Assembly (NCBI GenBank): GCA_036005125.1
Contig: DASYQV010000118.1
Span: 1 to 13,273 of the forward strand
Reading direction: 5' to 3'
Length of the DNA: 13,273 nt
DNA from: DASYQV01 sp036005125
Lineage (GTDB): Bacteria; Acidobacteriota; Vicinamibacteria; Vicinamibacterales; UBA2999
Made by a program: the position numbers and the translations under genes. The first letter of the stretch is position 1. Every line of letters starts with the position of its first letter. Positions 7,075 to 12,776 of the stretch are shown here, piece after piece. Below the pieces are notes generated by a model. That model saw nothing but the letters and a program-made list of their open reading frames with translations. It was not told the origin of the DNA and did not search any database.

Positions 7075-7773
7075 ATCAGATGTACCGCTGTATTCTTCGA
7101 CGTCGACTTCACGCTCATCTATCCGGGACCCACGTTCCAAGGGGCGGGGTACGCCAGCTTCTGCAGGCGCCATGGCATCCACGTCGATCCCGGGCGCTTT
7201 CACGAGGCGGTGATTGCGGCGTCGCCGCTGCTCAACGACGAGCAGCAGCTGCTGTACGACGAAGACATCTTCGTCCGCTACACGCGGCGCATCATCGAGA
7301 TGATGGGCGGAACCGGACCGGCACTCGACGCCTGCGCCCGCGAGATCTACGTGGAATGGGCCGCCTGTCAGCATTTCTTTCTCTATGACGACGTGACGCC
7401 CGCGCTGCGAAGCCTTGCCGCAGAGGGATACAAGGTGGGGCTCATCTCGAACTCGCACCGCTCGCTGGTCTCATTCCAGCAGCATTTCGATCTCCACGGC
7501 CTGATCGCCGGGGCGATATCATCGTCGGAGCACGGCTACCTCAAGCCGCATCCGAGCATCTTCGAGGCGGCGTTGAAGCTGCTCGGTGTCGAAGCCGCCG
7601 AGGCGGTGATGGTCGGCGACAGCCCCGATCACGACATCGAAGGAGCGCGCCGTGTGGGTATGCACGGAGTGCTGGTACGTCGTATCGGCCCGGCTCCGGG
7701 GGAGCCGGTACCTGCCGACGGCGTGCCGGTGATCACGAGCCTGTCAGAGCTCCCGTCCCTGTTGCGCAGGTGA
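7072..7773 (+). CDS. HAD-family hydrolase (subfamily IA-like)
   Basis: A 233-residue soluble hydrolase with all four HAD motifs: DVDFT with nucleophile Asp10 and acid Asp12, LISNS with Ser126, Lys158 in GYLKPHPSIF, and GDSPDHD with Asp183 and Asp188. A helical cap of about 80 residues sits between motifs I and II, as in subfamily IA phosphatases and haloacid dehalogenase-like enzymes. The natural substrate cannot be told from sequence. The start is fixed: an in-frame TAG lies two codons upstream (7066-7068), and no other start codon occurs before the catalytic Asp10. That ATG and the next few codons (M-I-R) lie in repeat sequence. It begins 33 bp after the M16 partner gene and may be co-transcribed with it. 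No Shine-Dalgarno sequence is visible. Confidence 0.9.
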   Translation: MIRCTAVFFDVDFTLIYPGPTFQGAGYASFCRRHGIHVDPGRFHEAVIAASPLLNDEQQLLYDEDIFVRYTRRIIEMMGGTGPALDACAREIYVEWAACQHFFLYDDVTPALRSLAAEGYKVGLISNSHRSLVSFQQHFDLHGLIAGAISSSEHGYLKPHPSIFEAALKLLGVEAAEAVMVGDSPDHDIEGARRVGMHGVLVRRIGPAPGEPVPADGVPVITSLSELPSLLRR

Positions 7774-7777
7774 TCGT

Positions 7778-7848
7778 CCGCGGGTCTGAAGACCCGCGGC
7801 TACCAGGTGCGAAGCAGTAGAGTCCGCGCGGGCTTTCAGACCCGCGCG
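7778..7848. repeat. Pair of REP-like palindromes
   Basis: The first palindrome (7778-7799) has a perfect 10-bp stem, CCGCGGGTCT against its complement, with the two-base loop GA. It is followed by CTAC at 7800-7803, so on the minus strand it reads GTAG then stem-loop. The second has CGCGCGGG (7825-7832) paired with 7841-7848 around an 8-base loop, preceded by GTAG at 7817-7820 on the plus strand. A GTAG tetranucleotide before a stem-loop is the known layout of REP elements mobilised by RAYT transposases. The pair fills the HAD-GNAT spacer. There is no T-tract. Confidence 0.75.
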
Positions 7849-7863
7849 CAGGTCACACGATCG

Positions 7864-8691
7864 ATGGAACTGCGCGACCTCACGACGCTCGATGACTTTC
7901 GCCGTGTCGTCGAGCTCGAAAAGGTCATATGGGGCGTTGACTACACCGACGTCGTCAGCGTGCCCATTCTGGCGGTGACGGTCAAGCGCGGCGGAGTGCT
8001 CATTGGCGCGTTCGACAACGACCGTCTGATCGCGTTCGTCTATTCGCTCGCCGGCATCAAAGAGGGCAGACCGATCCAGTGGTCGCACATGCTGGGCGTC
8101 GTCAACGAGTACCGGAAAGCGGGGCTTGGCCGGAGGCTCAAGCTGGCGCAACGGCTCCGGACCCTTGACCTTGGATGCGACTTGATCGAGTGGACGTACG
8201 ACCCGCTCCAGGCGATCAACGCGCACCTGAATCTCGCGAGGCTCGGCGTGGTCGTCGAAGAGTACGCCGTCAACATGTACGGCGAGTCCACGAGCCCGCT
8301 GCATCGCGGCACGCCGACGGACCGCTTCGTGGCCCAGTGGTGGATCCGCCGGCCGCACGTCGAACGGCGGATCGATACGCGAAGCCTGCCGGTGATTCGA
8401 ACGCACGAGGTCGCCGAGGCACCGCTCGTGAACCGGACGACGCGGGCGGGCGCGTGGCTGCGATGCGAGTCGTACGACCTGGCGCGTTCGGAACGGAGGC
8501 TGTCGGTCGAGATCCCGGTCGGGTTTGCGGACATGCAGCAGCAGGAGCCGCACCTGGCGCTCGCTTGGCGCATGGCGACGCGCGAGATCTTCACCACGTA
8601 CTTCGCGCGCGGCTACCGTGCCGTTGATTTCGCGCTCGATCGCGAACGAGGTCGCGGACAGTACTTGTTGGCGTTGCAGGAGCGCACATAG
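7864..8691 (+). CDS. GNAT-family acetyltransferase, COG3375-like
   Basis: A 275-residue protein resembling the uncharacterised GNAT group COG3375. The N-terminal half has the acetyl-CoA site: a SHMLGV strand near residue 74, then NEYRKAGLGRRLK (81-93) carrying the R-x-x-G-x-G/A pyrophosphate loop. The next segment, LIEWTYDPLQAINAHLNLARLG, and the later YGESTSPLHRGTPTDRFVAQWW are strongly typical of this group. The C-terminal half is unlike simple GNATs and may carry a second degenerate fold. The acetyl acceptor is unknown; in some genomes relatives lie near menaquinone genes, but not here. I start at MELRDLTTLDDF; an earlier in-frame ATG at 7807 would only translate the REP palindrome. No strong Shine-Dalgarno sequence is present. 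It is the last plus-strand gene before a convergent junction. Confidence 0.85.
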   Translation: MELRDLTTLDDFRRVVELEKVIWGVDYTDVVSVPILAVTVKRGGVLIGAFDNDRLIAFVYSLAGIKEGRPIQWSHMLGVVNEYRKAGLGRRLKLAQRLRTLDLGCDLIEWTYDPLQAINAHLNLARLGVVVEEYAVNMYGESTSPLHRGTPTDRFVAQWWIRRPHVERRIDTRSLPVIRTHEVAEAPLVNRTTRAGAWLRCESYDLARSERRLSVEIPVGFADMQQQEPHLALAWRMATREIFTTYFARGYRAVDFALDRERGRGQYLLALQERT

Positions 8692-8699
8692 GCGGGGTC

Positions 8700-8762
8700 G
8701 CGTACGTAGGCCGGGACGCGCCACTGGGCCGGGCCGCATCCGAAGATGCGGCCTACGTACGC
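8700..8762. repeat. Inverted REP pair between convergent genes
   Basis: A 13-bp perfect inverted repeat, GCGTACGTAGGCC at 8700-8712 and its complement at 8750-8762, encloses about 37 bp. The right part is itself a hairpin: GCCGCATC (8733-8740), loop CGAA, and its complement at 8745-8752. GTAG occurs facing inward from both sides (8706-8709 plus, 8753-8756 minus), so this is a two-unit REP arrangement. It occupies the 82-bp gap where the GNAT gene and the HIT gene converge. It could stop transcription or RNA decay from both sides; it has no T-tract. Confidence 0.75.
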
Positions 8763-8773
8763 AGACCGCAGGC

Positions 8774-9121
8774 CTAACCCGGCGGCCACGTCAAACCACG
8801 TCCGGCCAACAGGTGCAGGTGGATGTGGAAGACGCTCTGTCCCGCCTCGCGCTGGGTGTTGAACACCGTCCGGTATCCGCGGTCGTGGTAGCCGTGCTCC
8901 TTCGCGAGCGCCGCCGCCCGCCTGTGCATCGCCCCGACCAGCGCGTCGTCGTCGGGAGAGAGATCGTTCAGCGTTGGAATGTGCTTGCGCGGCACGATGA
9001 GCACGTGCAGCGGCGCCTGCGGGTTGATGTCCTTGAAGGCGACCAGCACATCGTCCTGGTGCACGATCGCGCCGGGGATCTGACCGGCAATGATCCTGCA
9101 GAACAAGCAGTCGTTGTTCAT
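8774..9121 (-). CDS. HIT-family nucleotide hydrolase (HINT-like)
   Basis: A 115-residue histidine-triad protein, the normal length for bacterial HinT-type purine nucleoside phosphoramidases. The triad is His99-Ile-His101-Leu-His103-Leu-Leu, with His101 the expected nucleophile. Cys5 and Cys8 in CLFC are half of the optional zinc site of this family. INPQAPLHVLIVPRKHI (32-48) is the standard strand before the central helix. Members hydrolyse AMP-lysine and similar phosphoramidates; the physiological substrate here is unknown. The ATG overlaps the prmC stop as ATGA, so translation is coupled to prmC, and the gene ends the prfA-prmC-HIT run. The same frame stays open upstream through prmC, but those residues are not HIT-like. 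Confidence 0.94.
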   Translation of the reverse strand: MNNDCLFCRIIAGQIPGAIVHQDDVLVAFKDINPQAPLHVLIVPRKHIPTLNDLSPDDDALVGAMHRRAAALAKEHGYHDRGYRTVFNTQREAGQSVFHIHLHLLAGRGLTWPPG

Positions 9122-9981
9122 GGCGCGATTGTACGTTGAATGACGGCGGTGCGCGGAATGCCCTGGAAGTCCTCCTTGATGCTCTCCAGGCGGTACATCG
9201 CATAGCCGCCGACCAGCTCGCGGACTTCCTCGTCTTGCCCGAGCCCGAATTCGGTGATCAACCATCCGCCCGCACGCAGGCGGTCCCTGCCGGCGTCCAG
9301 CACGCCGCGGACCCCTCGCAGACCGTCGTCGCCGCCAAACAGGGCCACGTGCGGCTCGTAGGCGATCACCTGACGAGAGAGGGCCGGCTTGTCGGTGTCC
9401 TTCACATACGGCGGATTCGCGACGATCGCATCGAAGGGCGCGCTCGCGACGCCATCGAGGTAGGACGTCTGCAGGAACATCACACGGTCGGCGACGTGCA
9501 GCCGCACGGCGTTGTCGCGCGCGACGGCCAGCGCCTCTCGTGAGATGTCCGTGGCAACCACGCGGGCGCCCGGCAGGTCGTGGGCGATCGACAGCCCCAG
9601 GCAGCCGCTGCCCGTGCCAACGTCGGCGAGCCGAGGGGCCTCGGCGTCCCGGAGGCGCGCAAGCGCTTCTTCGACGATCAGTTCCGACTCGGGGCGCGGG
9701 ATCAGCACCGCCGGCGAGACCAGGTAATCCAGTCCCCAGAACTCGCGATGGCCGATGATGTACGCGGAGGGTTCGCGCTGAGCCCGCCGCGCAATCCATT
9801 CCGAAAAGCGGGGCTCGAGCGCAGGCGGCGTGGAGGCCGCGCGCTCGGTCAGGAGGCGGGCGGCGTCCCAGCCGAGAATCGTACGCGCGTACAGCTCCAC
9901 GTCGACCGCCGCCTCGTCTGGCGCGATGCCTCCTGCGACGAGACGCTCGCGAGCCGCTCGAAGCACCTCGTGAAGTGTCAA
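9118..9981 (-). CDS. prmC: Peptide chain release factor N5-glutamine methyltransferase
   Basis: PrmC uses S-adenosylmethionine to methylate the Gln of the GGQ loop in release factors 1 and 2, raising termination efficiency. The 287-residue product has the helical N-terminal substrate domain, then GHREFWGLDYLVSPAVLIPRPESE (78-100), the SAM-binding loop GTGSG (122-126), and the catalytic NPPY at 189-192. The start is a TTG at 9981, which overlaps the prfA stop in the sequence TTGA. The N-terminus obtained (MTLHEVLRAARERL) aligns with family starts, so no earlier start is needed. Its stop overlaps the HIT start. The order target gene then modifying enzyme, with coupled translation, is widely conserved. 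Confidence 0.96.
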   Translation of the reverse strand: MTLHEVLRAARERLVAGGIAPDEAAVDVELYARTILGWDAARLLTERAASTPPALEPRFSEWIARRAQREPSAYIIGHREFWGLDYLVSPAVLIPRPESELIVEEALARLRDAEAPRLADVGTGSGCLGLSIAHDLPGARVVATDISREALAVARDNAVRLHVADRVMFLQTSYLDGVASAPFDAIVANPPYVKDTDKPALSRQVIAYEPHVALFGGDDGLRGVRGVLDAGRDRLRAGGWLITEFGLGQDEEVRELVGGYAMYRLESIKEDFQGIPRTAVIQRTIAP

Positions 9982-11051
9982 CTGACTGCCGTGGCTTCCT
10001 TCAGCTTCTCGGCGTTGAAGTAGGCGATCACCTGGTCGAGGATCTCGCCGGGATCGCCTTCGAGCACGTCGTGCAGGCGATGCGTGGTGAAATTGATACG
10101 GTGATCCGTAATACGGCTCTGGGGGAAGTTGTAGGTACGGATCTTCTCCGACCGTTCGCCGGAGCCGACCTGCCCGCGGCGCTCCTTCGCGATCGCCTCC
10201 TGCTGCTTGCGCATCTCCATCTCGTAGAGACGCGCGCGCAGCACCTTCATCGCCTTCGCCCGGTTCTTGATCTGCGACTTCTCATCCTGTTGCGAGACGA
10301 CGACGCCGGTCGGGATGTGTGTGACGCGAACGGCGGAGTACGTCGTGTTCACGCTCTGACCACCAGGTCCGCTGGAACAGAACGTGTCGATCCGCAGATC
10401 CTTTTCGTTGATCTGGATGTCGACCTCCTCGGCCTCGGGCAGCACGGCCACCGTGGCCGTGGAGGTGTGGATCCGGCCGCTCGCCTCGGTCGCCGGCACG
10501 CGCTGCACCCGGTGCACACCGCTCTCGTACTTCAGACGGCTGTACACGCCGCGACCTTCGATCGAAGCAATCACTTCCTTGATGCCGCCCACGCCGCTCT
10601 CGCTGCTCGACAACACCTCGAGCTTCCAGCTCTGACGCTCGGCGTAGCGGCTGTACATCCGGAAGAGATCCGCGGCGAAGAGCGCCGCCTCGTCTCCGCC
10701 GGTGCCGGCACGGATTTCGAGAATGACGTTCTTCTCGTCGTTCGGGTCCTTGGGAACGAGCAGAATCTTGAGCTCCTGCAGCAGGCGTTCGCGCCGCTTC
10801 TCGAGAGACGCCAGCTCTTCCTGCGCCAGCTCGCGCATGTCCGCGTCGCCCCCGCGAACGAGCTCGTCGGCGCCCTCGATGTCCTTCTGGACATCTTTGT
10901 ACTCGCGGTATTTCTGAACGAGCGGCTCGAGTTCGGAGAGTGCCTTCGCGGCCTTCCGGTATTCGGCGGGGTCCGACTGGATTTCGGCCGTGCCGAGGCG
11001 CGTGGTCAGCTCTTCGTAGCGCGATTCAACTGTGCTCAGCTTGTCGAACAT
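9978..11051 (-). CDS. prfA: Peptide chain release factor 1
   Basis: RF1 ends translation at UAA and UAG. The 357-residue protein has the standard length and the RF1 stop-codon reader Pro186-Ala-Thr188 (RF2 would have SPF). The GGQ peptidyl-hydrolysis motif is at 230-232 in SSGPGGQSVNTTYSAVR; Gln232 is the target of PrmC, encoded next. Helical domain 1 covers about residues 1-100, and AGTGGDEA at 115-122 opens the core. A GGAAG lies three bases before the ATG, a rather close but plausible Shine-Dalgarno site and the clearest one in this window. moaD ends 42 bp upstream; a small 5-bp hairpin (11064-11076) lies in that gap. Confidence 0.98.
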   Translation of the reverse strand: MFDKLSTVESRYEELTTRLGTAEIQSDPAEYRKAAKALSELEPLVQKYREYKDVQKDIEGADELVRGGDADMRELAQEELASLEKRRERLLQELKILLVPKDPNDEKNVILEIRAGTGGDEAALFAADLFRMYSRYAERQSWKLEVLSSSESGVGGIKEVIASIEGRGVYSRLKYESGVHRVQRVPATEASGRIHTSTATVAVLPEAEEVDIQINEKDLRIDTFCSSGPGGQSVNTTYSAVRVTHIPTGVVVSQQDEKSQIKNRAKAMKVLRARLYEMEMRKQQEAIAKERRGQVGSGERSEKIRTYNFPQSRITDHRINFTTHRLHDVLEGDPGEILDQVIAYFNAEKLKEATAVS

Positions 11052-11093
11052 AATCTTCCGGATCGGCTTCGAGCCGAGGATCGGCGGATGCGA

Positions 11094-11339
11094 TTAACCT
11101 CCCGACACGGGTGGGAGGAATGCGATCTCATCGCCGTCGGTTACTTCAGCGTTCATTCGCGCGTATTCAGCGTTCACTGCCACCGACATCGTGCGCTCGT
11201 ACTCGGCCAGGGGCGGAAAGTCAGCCACGAGCGAGCGCCATACCGTCTGGACCGTCGCGGGCGTCGAGAGGTCCCGGACCAGCTCGCCCGCGCCGGCCAG
11301 GTCACGCAGGCGCGCGAACAGCCGAACGGTTACGCGCAT
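11094..11339 (-). CDS. moaD: Molybdopterin synthase small subunit (sulfur carrier)
   Basis: MoaD is the ubiquitin-like sulfur carrier of molybdopterin synthase. The 81-residue product begins VTVRLFARLRDLAG, as MoaD proteins do, and ends exactly in Gly-Gly, whose C-terminus is thiocarboxylated. DGDEIAFLPPVSGG is the usual last strand and tail. The start overlaps the end of moaE by 10 bp, so the two subunits are probably made together. AGGA three bases before the ATG may serve as ribosome site. The adenylating enzyme MoeB and the other cofactor genes are not in the window. Short size makes ThiS a possible confusion, but the MoaE partner settles it. Confidence 0.95.
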   Translation of the reverse strand: MRVTVRLFARLRDLAGAGELVRDLSTPATVQTVWRSLVADFPPLAEYERTMSVAVNAEYARMNAEVTDGDEIAFLPPVSGG

Positions 11340-11815
11340 GCGATCCTGTATGCGGTCTGGCGCGCATCGTTGTCATCGGGGTCGGCCGTGGCGCCTTCCA
11401 GCCAGACCTGACCGCCTTCGAAGTGCTCCCGCTTCCAGATCGGCACGATCTGCTTGACGCGCTCGATCGTGTAACGACAGGCGGCAAACGCGTCCCCCCG
11501 GTGCGGTGATGCGGCGGCAATGATGATGCTCGCCTCGCCGAGCTCGAGCCTGCCGACACGGTGATGCACGCCGAGCCGGGCGCGTGGCCAGCGGTCGCGC
11601 ACCTCGGCAACAATCCGCTCGAGAGCGCGGACGGCTAGCGGCTCGTACGCTTCGTACTCGAGAAACAGGACCGTACGGCCGAGGTTGTGATGCCGGACGA
11701 GTCCCGTGAACGTCGCGATTGCCCCGTGGCCACCCGCGTCGCCAGACGACACTTCCGCGACGAGCGCTGCGAGGTCGAGCGGCGGCGTGGTGATGGCGAC
11801 CAGCGGGACGGACAT
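11330..11815 (-). CDS. moaE: Molybdopterin synthase catalytic subunit
   Basis: MoaE converts cyclic pyranopterin monophosphate to molybdopterin using sulfur carried by MoaD. The 161-residue product has GAIATFTGLVRHHN (31-44), LEYEAYEPLA, HHRVGRLELGEAS (84-96), SPHRGDAFAACRYTIERVK and VPIWKREHFEGG. Lys121 and Lys128 correspond in spacing to the catalytic Lys119 and Lys126 of E. coli. I start at MSVPLVAITTPPLD: it is preceded by a TATACT box six bases away, while the longer open frame to 11944 would translate only REP palindromes. Compared with relatives it has a short extra acidic stretch near residues 144-151 at the C-terminus. moaD overlaps its end. Confidence 0.95.
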   Translation of the reverse strand: MSVPLVAITTPPLDLAALVAEVSSGDAGGHGAIATFTGLVRHHNLGRTVLFLEYEAYEPLAVRALERIVAEVRDRWPRARLGVHHRVGRLELGEASIIIAAASPHRGDAFAACRYTIERVKQIVPIWKREHFEGGQVWLEGATADPDDNDARQTAYRIACA

Positions 11816-11821
11816 GAGCCC

Positions 11822-11827
11822 AGTATA
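11822..11827 (-). promoter_or_regulatory. Candidate -10 box for moaE-moaD
   Basis: TATACT on the minus strand, a five-of-six match, lies six bases before the moaE ATG, exactly the spacing of the TATAAT before the M16 operon. No Shine-Dalgarno sequence intervenes. A start of transcription at the usual distance would give a leaderless moaE mRNA. The -35 position falls near the REP hairpins and does not match TTGACA. Confidence 0.5.
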
Positions 11828-11841
11828 CCCGCCGGACGTAT

Positions 11842-11934
11842 GCCGCATCGTTGGATGCGGCCGCACCTTGTACGTAGGCCGCATCTTTAGATGCGCCTCG
11901 GGTTCATGGCGCCGGGTCTGAAGACCCGGCCTAC
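11842..11934. repeat. Cluster of three REP-like palindromes
   Basis: Three stem-loops fill the thiD-moaE spacer. GCCGCATC (11842-11849) pairs with 11854-11861 around GTTG. GCATCT (11881-11886) pairs with 11889-11894 around TT and is preceded by GTAG at 11874-11877. GCCGGGTCT (11911-11919) pairs with 11922-11930 around GA and is followed by CTAC at 11931-11934, so it reads GTAG-stem-loop on the minus strand. The first two resemble the hairpin at 8733-8752; the third shares its GGGTCT-GA-AGACCC head with 7778-7799. No T-tract follows in either direction. Confidence 0.75.
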
Positions 11935-11944
11935 GAATGTTCAC

Positions 11945-12757
11945 TTACATCTCGACCGTGGGCGCCGGCTTCATGCGCACCTTCCAGAAATGGTCGAGCG
12001 GCCCATGCCCGTGCCCGATCGAGAGAGCATGACGGATTCCACCGGCGACGTATTCCTGCGCGAGCGGGATCGCCTCCTGCAGCGTCCGGCCGAGTGCGAG
12101 CTGCGAGACGAGCGCAGCCGCGAAGGTGCAGCCCGTGCCATGCGTGTTGCGGCCTTCCACGCGTTCGGATCGGAACTCGAAGAACCTCTGACCATCGTAC
12201 AGAAGATCGACGATGTCCTTCGACGGGAAGTGACCGCCCTTGACAATCACCGCAGATGCACCAAGGTGGTGGATACGTCGCGCGGCTTCCCGTCGATCCG
12301 TGTCCGAGCGGATGGAAAGGCCGGCGAGGGTCTCGGCTTCCGGAATATTCGGCGTCACGACGAATGCACGCCGCAGCAGCTCGGATCGGATGGCGCCGAT
12401 AGCTTCCTCGTCCACGAGGCGATCGCCGCTCTTGGCAATCATCACGGGGTCGACCACGAGCAGCGGGATCTCGAGGTCCTCGACCGCGGCAGCCACGGCC
12501 TCGACGATGGCCGCGGTCGCCAGCATACCGGTCTTGGCCGCGTGCACGCCGATGTCGGCGGCAATGGCTTCGATCTGCGCGGTGACGAGATCAGCCGACA
12601 TGGGTTCGAAGTCGATGACGCCGAGGGTGTTCTGCGCCGTCACCGCGGCAACGGCAGTCGTGCCGTAGACGCCGTGCGCCGCGAACGTCTTGAGGTCGGC
12701 CTGGATCCCGGCCCCGCCGCCGGAGTCGCTGCCCGCGATTGTCAGTGCCGTACGCAT
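11945..12757 (-). CDS. thiD: Hydroxymethylpyrimidine / phosphomethylpyrimidine kinase
   Basis: ThiD phosphorylates HMP and then HMP-phosphate to HMP-diphosphate, the pyrimidine half of thiamine. The 270-residue product is a ribokinase-fold enzyme with ALTIAGSDSGGGAGIQADLKTF at the N-terminus, VDPVMIAKSGDRL (102-114), TPNIPEAETLAG, and the GTGCTFAAAL anion hole at 207-216 including Cys210. I start at the ATG at 12757 (MRTALTIAG), the usual family start; a TTG three codons earlier is possible. Only 19 bp separate it from bioY on the other strand, so no TPP riboswitch can fit. No other thiamine gene is in the window. moaE follows after a REP-filled gap and probably has its own promoter. Confidence 0.96.
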   Translation of the reverse strand: MRTALTIAGSDSGGGAGIQADLKTFAAHGVYGTTAVAAVTAQNTLGVIDFEPMSADLVTAQIEAIAADIGVHAAKTGMLATAAIVEAVAAAVEDLEIPLLVVDPVMIAKSGDRLVDEEAIGAIRSELLRRAFVVTPNIPEAETLAGLSIRSDTDRREAARRIHHLGASAVIVKGGHFPSKDIVDLLYDGQRFFEFRSERVEGRNTHGTGCTFAAALVSQLALGRTLQEAIPLAQEYVAGGIRHALSIGHGHGPLDHFWKVRMKPAPTVEM

Positions 12758-12761
12758 ACAG

Positions 12762-12767
12762 TACAAT
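12762..12767 (+). promoter_or_regulatory. Candidate -10 box for bioY
   Basis: TACAAT, a five-of-six -10 match, lies nine bases before the bioY ATG in a spacer of 19 bp shared with thiD. Transcription would begin about 0-3 bases before the ATG. Its -35 would lie inside the thiD coding start. I recognise no BirA or BioR operator here. Confidence 0.4.
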
Positions 12768-12776
12768 TTCGCGCCG

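Noticed and set aside
7807..7863. 19-residue N-terminal extension of the GNAT protein
   Set aside because: It only translates a REP palindrome (VRAGFQTRA), and family members start near MELRDLTTL.
8774..9799. Possible fusion of a long N-terminal region to the HIT protein (341 codons open)
   Set aside because: The upstream 226 residues are an out-of-frame reading of prmC; HIT proteins of this type start at MNNDCLFC, where an ATGA overlap gives a normal start.
11052..11093. Small hairpin at 11064-11076 as an attenuator between moaD and prfA
   Set aside because: The stem is only five pairs with no T-tract; this is within what a GC-rich spacer shows by chance.
9975..11411. 478-codon open frame on the plus strand
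   Set aside because: It lies antisense across prfA, moaD and the end of moaE, all firmly identified; its composition is low-complexity Leu/Arg/Ala.
11842..11934. CRISPR array
   Set aside because: The repeats are palindromes in mixed orientation with unequal spacing and different sequences; there are no unique spacers and no cas genes.
11816..11944. 43-residue N-terminal extension of MoaE
   Set aside because: It translates the REP cluster and crosses the -10 box; the MSVPL start gives the family length.
12758..12776. TPP or biotin-related riboswitch or operator between thiD and bioY
   Set aside because: The 19-bp gap is too short for a TPP riboswitch, and no BirA or BioR-like palindrome is recognisable.
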